From assembly GCA_028289605.1 (NCBI GenBank), contig JANQON010000009.1:496001-560000 (forward strand): 64,000 nucleotides of DNA. Reading direction: 5' to 3'. The notes below the pieces were generated by a model. It ran no database searches. It was not told the DNA's origin and worked only from the letters and a program-made list of their open reading frames with translations. The translations under genes and the position numbers were made by a program. Source of the DNA: Hyphococcus sp. (GTDB lineage: Bacteria; Pseudomonadota; Alphaproteobacteria; Caulobacterales; Parvularculaceae). Shown here piece after piece: positions 45,372 through 55,600 of the stretch; within the stretch, counting starts at the first letter, position 1, and each line of letters starts with the position of its first letter.

Positions 45372-47441
45372 CTATTCACACTGACATTCGTCCTCGTCTT
45401 CTTTTTCTTCCTTCGGCTCGCTCGCTATGGCGGGCAATGTCGCCACATAGTCCGCATCATGAACATATCGGGCGAACCATTGAAGGTCCCTGATGATCTT
45501 GAACAGACGATAGGACGGTTTGCGAAATCCGTGCGGTTGCCCGGGAGCGACGTAGAGTTCGGTCGCGGCGCCCGCCCCCTTCACCCCGCGATACATGAGA
45601 ATGGATTGCGTCGGCGGGACGCGCACATCATCGCCCCCGACAAAAAAGAGCGTAGGCGTCGTTACGCGCCAGGCGTCTTTGAGCATAGACTGTCGGTGAA
45701 AGCTCTTTAGCGGCGCCCGGCGTTCCCACGGCGCGCCGCCGAAAACGGGCGTTCGATTGTGGCGAACGTCGCTTTCGCCGTACATCGACACCCAGTCGGC
45801 GGCCCCCGCTCCGGAAGACGCGGCTTTGAACCGATCGGTCACGGTGATCAATTTGTTCGTCATGTGACCGCCGGCGCTCCAACCCATTTTGACCAAACGG
45901 TCCGGGTCCGCGAGACCGCGGTCGATGAGCGCGTCGATACCGTCGAGAATGTCATGGTGGGCGTTGTTGAAGTAATTCCCCACCATGTCGCGCATGAAGG
46001 CGTCTCCATAGCCGGTGCCGCCGCGGTGATTGGGCAGGAACACGCCATAGCCTTCACCGGCCAGCACCGGGACATGTCGCGAGTTGTTCCAGGACCCGAA
46101 CTGAGACGAGGATCGCGGGCCGCCATGGGTAATCGTCACCAGCGGAAACGCTTCGCCTTGTTCATAGTCCACGGGATAGACAAGCAGCCCTTCTATCGTC
46201 ACACGGCCGCGACCGCGCCATTGAACAGCCTCCTGTTTTGGCAATGTAAACCGCTCAGGCCAGGCGTCATATTCGTCGCTTATCTGTTCAAAGCCTTCCG
46301 TCCCGTCGCGCTTTATGAAAATCTCGCCGGGATTGGCCGCAGTCGTAACAATCGCTGTGTGCGCGTTCAGCGACGGCAGATACGACCAGTCGCCAACGAC
46401 GTGATCGCCTTCGGTGAGTCTGGTCAGAGCGTCATCCGACAGTGAATAGTGGAAAAGCTCCGTCCGCACGCCGATATTGCCGAGCACGAACAGACCGTCG
46501 CCATCCTGGCTCCACGAAAAATCAAGCACTTCCATAGCCTCATCCGGCATGAGAAGCCGCGGCGTCTCTTCGCCGACCGTTTGAACAAAGAGATTGTCTT
46601 CGTAATAGGCCTCGCCGTCTTCGTTGACCGTGGCGATAAAGGCGAACGACCCGTTGTCGGGAGAAAGCGCCGGCGAGGCTTCGCTGTAGCGGTTATTGGT
46701 AAGCCTAACCTCGTCGCCTGTTTCGATGTCGAACAACCAGAGATCGCCGTTATGGACGTCGTCGCCCAGCGGGCCGGGCGCGCGCATATGGATGATCTTT
46801 GAACCGTCTCGGGACAATGCGTAGCGACGAACCGAATACGCATCGCCGCCGATGACCCGCGTGCTTTCGCGCGTTTCAAGGTCAAACCGCCAGACCTCGC
46901 GAAAGGGCCGATCTTCATATTCGCGAATGAGCCAGTCGTCGTCGAGCAGCAGGCGCCGCTCGGGGCTCCGCGCGCGTTCCGCGGAAAAATAAAAGTGACC
47001 GCCGTTCGGCGCCCAAACGACGTCGGACACGTCCTCATCGTGACTGGTCAGCGCCTCGAGCGTTCCGGTCTCAACAGAAAAAAAGTAGGCTTGTTCGTGT
47101 TCGTCGTCCTCACGCTCCAGCAGCGTAACAAAACCGGAACCGTCCGGCGCCCAGACCCCGCGTCCGACAGACTCCTTCGCATCCTCATACGCAAACACCG
47201 GCAAATCGTTTCCGGTGTTCAAGTCAATCAGCCGATATCGTTGAACAACTCTGTTCTCGCGCCAATCCGTCTGTGACCGTCGGAACAAGAGTTTGCCGCC
47301 GTCAGGCGACAAGGCCGGATCGCTCAGGCGACGAATCTCGACCATGTCAACCGGCGTCATGGGTCGGGGCGCCTCGGCCGCCGCCGCAACGCCGCTGAGA
47401 ACAAACATTGCAACGAATAGAATTCCCAGCCTGCAACTCAT
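45372..47441 (-). CDS. Secreted S9-family prolyl-oligopeptidase-like peptidase
   Basis: A 689-residue peptidase. A signal peptide (MSCRLGILFVAMFVLSGVAAAA) precedes a WD40/TolB-like beta-propeller (DPALSPDGGKLLF, GVWAPDGSGF, FSWSQDGDGLF) and a C-terminal alpha/beta-hydrolase domain. The triad is S522 in KMGWSAGGHM, D605 in GGDDVRVPPTQS and H637 in PGQPHGF. The tail is highly acidic (EEKEDEDE) and ends CQCE. GAGGG lies 7 bases before the ATG. It lies between the TonB receptor and the M20 peptidase on one strand, forming a peptide-uptake and cleavage set. Confidence 0.92.
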   Translation of the reverse strand: MSCRLGILFVAMFVLSGVAAAAEAPRPMTPVDMVEIRRLSDPALSPDGGKLLFRRSQTDWRENRVVQRYRLIDLNTGNDLPVFAYEDAKESVGRGVWAPDGSGFVTLLEREDDEHEQAYFFSVETGTLEALTSHDEDVSDVVWAPNGGHFYFSAERARSPERRLLLDDDWLIREYEDRPFREVWRFDLETRESTRVIGGDAYSVRRYALSRDGSKIIHMRAPGPLGDDVHNGDLWLFDIETGDEVRLTNNRYSEASPALSPDNGSFAFIATVNEDGEAYYEDNLFVQTVGEETPRLLMPDEAMEVLDFSWSQDGDGLFVLGNIGVRTELFHYSLSDDALTRLTEGDHVVGDWSYLPSLNAHTAIVTTAANPGEIFIKRDGTEGFEQISDEYDAWPERFTLPKQEAVQWRGRGRVTIEGLLVYPVDYEQGEAFPLVTITHGGPRSSSQFGSWNNSRHVPVLAGEGYGVFLPNHRGGTGYGDAFMRDMVGNYFNNAHHDILDGIDALIDRGLADPDRLVKMGWSAGGHMTNKLITVTDRFKAASSGAGAADWVSMYGESDVRHNRTPVFGGAPWERRAPLKSFHRQSMLKDAWRVTTPTLFFVGGDDVRVPPTQSILMYRGVKGAGAATELYVAPGQPHGFRKPSYRLFKIIRDLQWFARYVHDADYVATLPAIASEPKEEKEDEDECQCE

Positions 47442-47508
47442 GGAGAGACCCTCAATAATCCGAAAAACCGTGACACGCGCGTTGTTTCGATTGACGTCGC
47501 TAAAGAAG

Positions 47509-47532
47509 ACTGGCGACGAATTCGTCGCCAGT
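47509..47532 (-). terminator. Intrinsic terminator-like palindrome after the TonB receptor
   Basis: ACTGGCGACGAATTCGTCGCCAGT is a 24-base perfect palindrome. Reading leftward it is followed by CTTCTTT; reading rightward by TTTGTTTT. It lies 30 bases beyond the receptor stop and before the S9 start, so it should end or attenuate the receptor transcript, possibly in both directions. Confidence 0.7.
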
Positions 47533-47561
47533 TTTGTTTTGGGAGGACAGGTTGCGCGAGA

Positions 47562-50500
47562 TCAAAATCGAATGCGCGTTCCGATGTAGAACTCGCGCCC
47601 AAGGGCGTCGTTCAGTTCTTCTTCAATGTTGCGCGAACCGCCATTGTCGAGACCGGTCGGCAGCAACGGACCGAAGTTGTCGAAGAGATTGTTGACCCCG
47701 CCATAAATCCGGAAGCGGTCGCCCTCTCCGAAAGTATAGCCCAGATAGATGCGGTGAAACGCCTGGCCGCCGACTTGGAAGAAGCGATCAAACGACGGAT
47801 CGGGATCCGCCTCAAGATCATCAATGCCGCCGTCAAGGTAGGTCACCGTATAGGTGGCCCGGAACCCGCCGTTGCGATAGCCCGCTTTGGCGCGAAATTC
47901 GTCATTGCCGTCGTTGATTTCGCCCAGCGCCGATGTGGTGATCAGAGTTCCGCCGATGCCTTCGAAGGTTACTTCTTGATCGAAGTAATGCGAGTAGCGG
48001 AAATCGATATCAAACTCGCCCGGCAGGCCCCCAAGTTCAAAGTCATAGAGAACAGTGGCGTCAATTCCGGAAACGAGCTCCTCGTTGAGGTTTTCCTGGA
48101 AGTTGATGACTTGCAGCACCTCGCCGCTGAACTGGCTGCGCGTAATCACGTCGCAGAATTTGTTGTTTGGGAAGTCGGCCGCCGCGTAACAAAGATCCAC
48201 GGTGTCCTGGGTGCTAACCGACGTAATCGCATCGGATATCTCGATACGGTAATAGTCAGCGACCAGGGTCAATCCGGGTACGAAGCGAGGCTGCAAAACA
48301 ACACCGGCCGTATAGGTGTTGGCCGTTTCCTCTTTGACGTCCGGATTCCCTGAATTCGGCCCCTGGATCGAACCGTCAAATTCAAACGGGTCGCCGGCAT
48401 TGTCCGGGTCGGCGAAAAAGGCCTGAATCCCCGGCTCGGTCAGACAGTTGGCGGCGACAAGCGCAAGGTCGGCATTTTCGCCGCCGACCCCGGCAGGCGT
48501 GCTAAGACCCGATCCGTCGGGAAGCAAGCCGTCGCAAGGATCGGTCAAATCGTCGGAGTCCGGACGCGGCGGCGAGAACAGCTCCGTCAGGTTCGGCGCC
48601 CGTTGCGAGCGCGAAAACTGTCCGCGGAACCGAATGTCTTCAATCGGTTGCCACACGAAACCTGCGTTGTAGCTGACAATGGTGCCGATCGTGTTGTAGT
48701 GTCCAACGCGCGCGGCGCCCTGAATGTTAAATCCTTCAAAAACCGGAATGTCGATTTCCGCGAACCCTTCGATCACGTTATAGCTGGCTTCAAGGTCGGG
48801 AAATGTCGCGAGCGACGTCAGGTTGAAGTCATCCGTCGTCGGGTCGCCATCGATACCCCCGACATCATCGCCGTCAGGGTCGCCCTGCGTATCTTGCGCT
48901 TCATGGCGATACTCAACGCCAGCCACCGCTTTCACCGCCCCGGCCGGCAGATCGAAGATCGAACCAGTAACGTAGCCGCCGCCGCTATACTGGGTGCGGG
49001 TCTGCCTGGCGAAGCCGTTGTAGCGAATGTAATTGGCGGCCGCTTCGCTAATTGACCCTTCGCCGAAAATGTTAAGCGGAACGCAGCCTGACGCCCTTGC
49101 GGCCGCATCGGCGCATTGAAAGCCGCCGGCGCCGTCGGACTCAACATCAAGCGCATACTGCGCCCTCAGAAAGTTCACCTCATTGGGGTTAAACTGCTCC
49201 TGGGTAAACCGGCCATACGTTCCGTAGACTTCCCATTCAAAGTCCCCGCCGAGTTCGCCCGTAAGGTCGGCGATGATCCTGACGGTCTGGCGGTCATTGA
49301 TGCGTTGCTGTTCGCCAAGCTCGACGAGGCGTCGGTCGAACGACACGCTGCCTGCTCTTGTCTCTTCGACAGCTGGGTGAATGAAAGGATGGCTCGACGA
49401 AATATTCCCGATCTCGTCAGGATCGACCGGATTGCCGAATTCGTCGTTGTCATTCAGCGTTTCAAAACCGCCGGCGGTTCTAGTATCGACATCGGCGTAG
49501 GTGATCGTCACCGACCCTTCAATTGTCGGCGTAAACTCATAAGTCGTGTGCCCGGCGATGCTCAACACGCTGCGTTCGCTGAGCAATGTACGGCCCGGCC
49601 GGAAATTGAAACCATCAACGTCGCCAAAAAAATCGCTGCCGACGGGGCGGTCGCCGGGGTCGTAGATCCCGCCCTGGTCATTGAACCATTGCCCGCCGAC
49701 ATTCCATGCGTCGCCTTCGAAAACCCCGCCGGGCGTTGAGATGCTTCGAGAGCCGACAAAACAATGCTGCTCCGTATCAACGCCGCCGCAGCCGGGAAGA
49801 TTGATCTCGCCGGTCCAGCCGTCGCTGCCGGTGGACGACACCGGATCGTCGAACTCCACCGCCAACACCGACAGCGGGCGCGTATCGTCGGCGCGCACCA
49901 TTTGTTCATCGCGATAGCTGATGCCGAAGAGAAGGTAGCCTTTGTCGTCGGCGTATTTGTTGCCGGCGAGAAAATTGATGCGATATTCGTCGCCGCCGCT
50001 CGCCTCCGGCGTTGCAAACCGGCCGTCGATTTCAACCCCTTCAAAATCATCTTCGAGGAGGAAATTCGCAACGCCGGCGATGGCGTCGGAACCGTAGATC
50101 GCCGACGCGCCGCCGGTGGTGATCTCTGTTCGCTCCACAAAACCGGCCGGCAGGGTGGAAAGGCTGACGCGGTCCGAGTTGCCGGAGTTCGAAACGGCGC
50201 GCTTTCCGTTGATCAACACCAGGGTGCGGTCATCACCGAGCCGGCGCAGACTGACCGTCGACAGGCCCGATGTTTGAATCAGATTATTCGAGCTTTGCGG
50301 GGAGATGGACTCTGAAACGCCGGGCAGTTGAAGCAGCGCCTCAGCAAGGTCGGTCGTGCCGATCTCGTCGAGGTCTTCCGCCCCGAAAACCTGAAGCGGA
50401 ACAGCAGAAGACGCGTTCGTCCGGCGAATGCGCGAACCGGTGACGATAACGACGTCGTCGGATGCTTCGCTTTCCGCCGCGTTCCCGTCAGGAATTGTCT

Positions 50501-50624
50501 GGACATCCTGCGCATGGGCGGACCCGGCGCCGGCGATCAAGGCAGCCGCCGCCGCACCGGCGAGAATCCTTTGTTTAATGACCTTCTCTTTGACCGTTTC
50601 ACCTCGAACACCGTTCCCGCGCAT
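47562..50624 (-). CDS. TonB-dependent receptor (no STN domain)
   Basis: A 1020-residue receptor. The start is the ATG 50622-50624 with GGGAGGG box; the open frame extends 48 codons further without need. The signal peptide (RILAGAAAAALIAGAGSAHAQ) is followed by a TonB box-like DDVVIVTGSRIRR, plug motifs (FGAEDLDEIGTTDLAEAL, GGASAIYGSDAIAGVANFLL) and a barrel ending FYIGTRIRF. It shares several segments with the STN-type receptor at 52.6 kb (CVPLNIFG-GSI, LPAGA, GPNSGNPD / GPNAGNRD), so the two are paralogues. Secreted peptidases follow on the same strand, suggesting peptides as ligand. Confidence 0.93.
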   Translation of the reverse strand: MRGNGVRGETVKEKVIKQRILAGAAAAALIAGAGSAHAQDVQTIPDGNAAESEASDDVVIVTGSRIRRTNASSAVPLQVFGAEDLDEIGTTDLAEALLQLPGVSESISPQSSNNLIQTSGLSTVSLRRLGDDRTLVLINGKRAVSNSGNSDRVSLSTLPAGFVERTEITTGGASAIYGSDAIAGVANFLLEDDFEGVEIDGRFATPEASGGDEYRINFLAGNKYADDKGYLLFGISYRDEQMVRADDTRPLSVLAVEFDDPVSSTGSDGWTGEINLPGCGGVDTEQHCFVGSRSISTPGGVFEGDAWNVGGQWFNDQGGIYDPGDRPVGSDFFGDVDGFNFRPGRTLLSERSVLSIAGHTTYEFTPTIEGSVTITYADVDTRTAGGFETLNDNDEFGNPVDPDEIGNISSSHPFIHPAVEETRAGSVSFDRRLVELGEQQRINDRQTVRIIADLTGELGGDFEWEVYGTYGRFTQEQFNPNEVNFLRAQYALDVESDGAGGFQCADAAARASGCVPLNIFGEGSISEAAANYIRYNGFARQTRTQYSGGGYVTGSIFDLPAGAVKAVAGVEYRHEAQDTQGDPDGDDVGGIDGDPTTDDFNLTSLATFPDLEASYNVIEGFAEIDIPVFEGFNIQGAARVGHYNTIGTIVSYNAGFVWQPIEDIRFRGQFSRSQRAPNLTELFSPPRPDSDDLTDPCDGLLPDGSGLSTPAGVGGENADLALVAANCLTEPGIQAFFADPDNAGDPFEFDGSIQGPNSGNPDVKEETANTYTAGVVLQPRFVPGLTLVADYYRIEISDAITSVSTQDTVDLCYAAADFPNNKFCDVITRSQFSGEVLQVINFQENLNEELVSGIDATVLYDFELGGLPGEFDIDFRYSHYFDQEVTFEGIGGTLITTSALGEINDGNDEFRAKAGYRNGGFRATYTVTYLDGGIDDLEADPDPSFDRFFQVGGQAFHRIYLGYTFGEGDRFRIYGGVNNLFDNFGPLLPTGLDNGGSRNIEEELNDALGREFYIGTRIRF

Positions 50625-50910
50625 GGTTCCCTCCCGTGCTTCGCCATCCAAATTCGGGCGGCGCCAGCCTGACCCGACCAAAAACCCCGGCCGGCGACTT
50701 GCGCGCCGCCTGCAATCCCCCGACGTTCGGTTGGCTCGATTTGGGAATGGATTGGAGCCAAAAGCCAAAAAGTGTGACGAAAATGATACATTCGTGCGGC
50801 ATCGCGGCCGTCCGCACGCGTTTACCGCCGAAATTCAGGCGGGCTGGAATAATGCATTCCCAACTGGGGCGGCCGATACGTCTAAGGAGCGCGAAAGCCT
50901 GAAAAGCCTG

Positions 50911-51465
50911 ATGACGATACGTTCAACAGATATCGGACCGCCGACCAGCGCCGCTGAGACAAATCGGACAAAGTTTGCGGAACTGGTCGAGGCGCACAAT
51001 GAAAAGCTCGTCAGTTTCCTGGCGGCGCGGCTCGGCGACGAGCAGGAAGCGCGGGACGTCGTGCAGGAAGCCTACGCCAAGCTTTTGGGATTGGGAGAAA
51101 AGACGGTCGTCAGCTTTCACCGCGCCTATCTTTATCGCACGGCGACGAATATCGCGATTGACCGGTTGCGCGCCAGAAAGCGCCGTTCTGAAGTGACGGC
51201 GAAGCTGGTCGACGCCCACGACAACCTTCCCTCAGACGTCCCCACCGCCGATGAAGTCCTGACTTCACGGGAAACTCTACAAAAACTGCAAACCATCATT
51301 GGAGCATTGCCGCCCAAATGCCGGTATGCGTTCCTGGAATACAGGATGAATAATCGGACCTATGCTGAAATTGCCGAGGACCTGTCCATCAGCGAAAGCA
51401 TGGTTCGAAAGTATGTTTTGAGGGCTCTGCGTCACTGTAAGGCCAAACTGGCCGAAGAGGATTAG
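50911..51465 (+). CDS. ECF RNA polymerase sigma factor (FecI-like)
   Basis: A 184-residue sigma-70 family protein with region 2 (LVSFLAARLGDEQEARDVVQEAYAKLL, YRTATNIAIDRLR) and region 4 (LPPKCRYAFLEYRMNNRTYAEIAEDLSISESMVRKYV). The last helix-turn-helix resembles FecI-group sigmas. The start ATG 50911 has no close Shine-Dalgarno box; upstream in-frame sequence lacks coding character. The downstream FecR-like gene begins four bases after the stop. This pair normally responds to a ligand sensed by an STN-type TonB receptor, which follows here. Confidence 0.9.
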   Translation: MTIRSTDIGPPTSAAETNRTKFAELVEAHNEKLVSFLAARLGDEQEARDVVQEAYAKLLGLGEKTVVSFHRAYLYRTATNIAIDRLRARKRRSEVTAKLVDAHDNLPSDVPTADEVLTSRETLQKLQTIIGALPPKCRYAFLEYRMNNRTYAEIAEDLSISESMVRKYVLRALRHCKAKLAEED

Positions 51466-51469
51466 CGTC

Positions 51470-52495
51470 ATGCCGGACACCATGCGTCCTTTTGAAAAAC
51501 TTAGACGTTTCCTGTCGTCGTTGGATCGTAAGCGTGAACGCGACGCCGTTGAAGTGTTTCTCAACGCCAATGACAGCGATGGGGATAACGACGCCTTTGA
51601 GGCTTATTTCGAGTTCATCGAAGATGATCCGCAAAACGCTGATGATATGCGCGCCCTCAACGAAATATGGGACCGCGTGGGCGATCTTTCGGATCCTCCC
51701 TATCCCAACGTTAAAGACTTGACGACCGACGGACGCGCAAGCCCTTTTGAGGGGCCGAAAATAGCCGCGATCGCCGCCGGCGTCGCGGCCGTCGCCATCG
51801 CCGCCGCTTACCTTTTGTTCGCCGAGCCGACAGAACACGCGGCCCAGATTGCGGCGTATTCCACCGAACGCGGCGAACGCAGGCCGATTGTGCTGGAGGA
51901 CGGCACCACCGTTACGCTTGGCGGCGCGTCGCAGATTCAAGTCGCTATCAATGACGCTGAGCGAACGGTCACTCTTCTCTCAGGCGATTCTTTTCTCGAC
52001 GTTGTTTCTGACCGCAACCGACGGTTTGTCGTTAACGCCGGAGAGATATCCGTGCACGCCGTCGGCACCGCATTCAGCGTAAACCGGCTTGCGGACGACG
52101 TCACGGTGGCCGTCAGCGAGGGGATTGTGGACGTTTCAAAAGGCGGCGCCGACCAACCTCTCGCGCGTCTTTCGGCTGGAGAACAGATCCGTGTCCGGGC
52201 GGCCGGCGACAATAGCGCGGTGACGGCGATCGATACGGACAATATCGCCGCCTGGCGTCGCGGCCAGCTAATCCTCAATGACGAAGCCCTGCCTCATGCT
52301 GTCGCAACCATCAATCGCTATTACGACGGCGTCATCACCGCCGAAGACCCGCGACTTGCGACGTTACGCGCCAGCGGCGTGGTTGACATGTACAACCCCG
52401 CCGAATGGCTGAACGGCCTCCAGACAGTGCTGCCGATCGAAGTGCGTCAAATTGATGCGAACGCCTATCTTCTAACATACAAGGGGGAAACCTGA
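51470..52495 (+). CDS. FecR-family anti-sigma / sigma regulator
   Basis: A 341-residue inner-membrane protein. An N-terminal cytoplasmic domain (DUF4880-like position; EAYFEFIEDDPQNADDMRALNEIWD) precedes one membrane helix (about 98-114, IAAIAAGVAAVAIAAAYLL) and the periplasmic FecR domain (RRPIVLEDGTTVTLGGAS, VTLLSGDSFLDV, VHAVGTAFSVN, GIVDVSKGG) with a C-terminal STN-like segment. It would hold or activate the ECF sigma factor depending on contact with the STN domain of the receptor encoded next. Confidence 0.9.
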   Translation: MPDTMRPFEKLRRFLSSLDRKRERDAVEVFLNANDSDGDNDAFEAYFEFIEDDPQNADDMRALNEIWDRVGDLSDPPYPNVKDLTTDGRASPFEGPKIAAIAAGVAAVAIAAAYLLFAEPTEHAAQIAAYSTERGERRPIVLEDGTTVTLGGASQIQVAINDAERTVTLLSGDSFLDVVSDRNRRFVVNAGEISVHAVGTAFSVNRLADDVTVAVSEGIVDVSKGGADQPLARLSAGEQIRVRAAGDNSAVTAIDTDNIAAWRRGQLILNDEALPHAVATINRYYDGVITAEDPRLATLRASGVVDMYNPAEWLNGLQTVLPIEVRQIDANAYLLTYKGET

Positions 52496-52606
52496 CGGTT
52501 GTGATCGGCGATGGCGCAACCAGGATTCCCGTCCAGCAATCTTTCAGTTGTACAATGCCGAACGGTAGTTCTAGCCTTGCTGTGAGTTGGCTGGGGAGCA
52601 ACGTCA

Positions 52607-55600
52607 TTGAGTGCGGTGGGCATTGATGACCAACGAAGACGCGGCGGCGACGGGCGTTCGAGAGATACCCTGCGCACTTCGTCATGCGCAAAATTATCCC
52701 GCATCCTGATCACAGCGCTGACAGCGAGCGCCGTTCTTGTTGTCCCGCCGGCGCAGGCCCAAACGGCCGGCTCGGCCGCTCCCCATCGCCCCCTCGATGA
52801 GCCGCTCGTCCCTCCGGTTGCGGACGAACTTCGCCGCTATGCGATTCCTCGACAGTCGTTGCATGATGCGCTTGTCGCCTTCGCTCGACAATCAGGGCTT
52901 CAACTTGCCTGGCGCGCGGAGGATTTTCGCGACCTCGACGCCGGCCCGCTCGAAGGCGAGATGACAGCGCGGGACGCTTTGTCGTCGCTCCTGGCGCCGC
53001 TGAACGCAGACTTTGTTTTCACATCGCAGAAGGTTGTGGCGATTCCAACGCCGGCGGCCCTCGCATCTGATTCGGCGACGCCCCTCACAATCGCGCCGTC
53101 AACACCCGCGTCAGCACAAGACCCCGCCGCCTATGAGGCGCCGGGACCGGATGAAATAACGGTCACGGGCACGCGCTTGAAGCCGCTTCGGGAAAATGCG
53201 CGTTTCGCATCCAAACACGCATTGGACGCCGACGACGTTAAGCGGTCAGGATACAATGACTTCCTGAACGCGATTGCCGACCTGCCGACCGTGAACGCGC
53301 CCACGACGCCGGAGAACACGCAAACCAGCGTTCCATCGAGTGGGCAGTCGTTTATTGAAATCCGCGGTCTTGGTTCAAACCGGACGCTGGTCCTCTTCGA
53401 CGGCCGCCGTTCAGTTTCGAATTCCTACACATCCAATAGAATTGATCTCAACACCGTTCCGCTCGACCTGGTGAAGCGCGTTGAATTCGTCAAAGGCGGC
53501 GCGTCAGCTGTCTACGGCGCCGACGCTATTGCGGGCGCGGTGAACATCATTTTCGAAAAGGACTTCGAGGGCGTGCGGTTGAAAATGCGCGGCGGCCTCG
53601 CCGAACAGGGCGGCGGCGAGGAGTTTGGCGCATCGGCGCTTTTCGGGACCAGCATCAATGATGAAAGCGGCAATATCACCATCTATGCCGGCTTTGAGCA
53701 TGAGGGAGCCGTTCGCGCCACGGATCGCGATTTCGCAATAATTTCAGCTGAATTCGATCCTGAAGATAATGAACTCGAGACGCCCGATTTCTCTTCCTAC
53801 GTTCCGGGCGGACGCTTCCCGAGGCCGGGACCTGACTTTTTCTTCGACGAAACCGGGCTGCAGGACGACTTTTCCAGATCCGACAACGGGTTTGCGTTTC
53901 GGCCCTTCTCAACGCTCAGCATCCCTCAGGAGCGTTACTATGGATCAACGTTGTTTCGCCAGTCCTTGTCGCCCGCAGTGGAACTCTTCAGCAATACCCA
54001 TCTCACCTATCTTGAGACGGAAAGCAGCAGAGCGCCGCAAACCATCAGTGATTTGAGCACTGGTTTTCTCATCCCGCTTGACAATCCGTTCGTACCCGAC
54101 GTCATCAGAGACGACGCTCTGCTGCGCGGCGCAGACGGCGTCGCCTATCGCAGGCGCCTGTCCGAGTTGGGATTGCGCGGGCGGGAGGCCGACCGCCTCA
54201 CCCTCCGGCACTGGACCGGGGTGCGCAGCGCCCCAGATCGCGACTCATGGAACTGGGAGTTGGTCGCCGGATACGGCAGGCACCGCCAGGAGCAATCGCG
54301 TCGCGGTTTGGTTGTTGTGCCCAATTTTGTGAACGCATTGAACGTTGAACCCGATCCGGACAATCCCGGGTCATTCAGGTGTCTCGATCCGGACGCGCGC
54401 GCCAACGGATGCGTTCCGCTCAACATTTTCGGCGTTGGATCAATCGACGACACCGCAGCCGAGTATATTCGCCATGCGGATCACGTTGACGCGCTGCTTG
54501 AGCAGTACACGGTCGCCGGCTCTGCGTTCGGGTCCATCGCCGCTTTGCCGGCAGGACCGCTGGACGCCGCGATCGGGATCGAATGGCGCCGCGACCGACT
54601 GCGCGTGGCGAGCGACCCTGTAAACGCCGCCGGCGCCACCTCTGCAAGCCCGATCATCCCCTTCGGCGCGTCTCAATCCTCCTTTGATCTTTTCGCTGAA
54701 GCGCGGGCGCCGCTGCTGCGTGATCATCCGGTAGCGACTTTTTTGTCGCTCCAGGCCGCAACGCGCCTGACCATCTTTGGTGAGGGTCCGGACCGGATCG
54801 GTGTAAGCTATAACCTGGGCGCCGCCTGGGCGCCGGTTTCATCGCTCAAGTTCGACATCGGACTGGCGCAGTCGATCCGCGAACCCGATCTGACTGAGCG
54901 GTTTTCGCCGCCGCGCGGCGATGTGGACGGCTTCACCGATCCTTGCAATGGCGTCACATCAGCGCCGATAGACACCGCTTCTCAAAACTGCCTCCTCGAT
55001 CCCGGCATCGCGGCGTCCGTTGCAACAGGCGGCGCATTTCAACAACAAGACGATGAGATCTCCGGGCCGAACGCGGGCAATCGTGATCTGACATTCGAGC
55101 GTGGGCGGACGCTTTCCGCTCGCGTTGCCGTGGCGCCTGATGTGACATGGCGCCCGCGACTGATTATCGAGTATTTTGACACCACCATCGACAATGCAGT
55201 CGAAGCATTTTCCAGCAATGAAATTGCAAGACAATGCTATCTGCGCGCGGACCCGGGCCGCGGCGCTTTTTGCGATCTCATCGATCGAGACGGGCAGGGA
55301 CAGGTTGTCGAGATTCTTAATCCCCAGCTCAATCTTATCAGTATAAAGAGCGCAGGCGTCGAGAGTGAGTTCTCTGCGAGCCTGCCCGTCAGCGCGCTCG
55401 GCGCGGTCGGGGACGTTGAACTCACCATGCGTCATACAAGACTGATCAAGCTCGAAGAGCGGTTTGACTCCCCACTCGACGGCGGCGTTATTGACAATGA
55501 TCTTGGGGAGCCGGGATCGGCCAAAAACACGGCGCAGTTTCTGGGTGCGATAAACGTCTCGCAGGTTTCTGCACGGTGGCGATCGCAGTATTTCAGTCGG

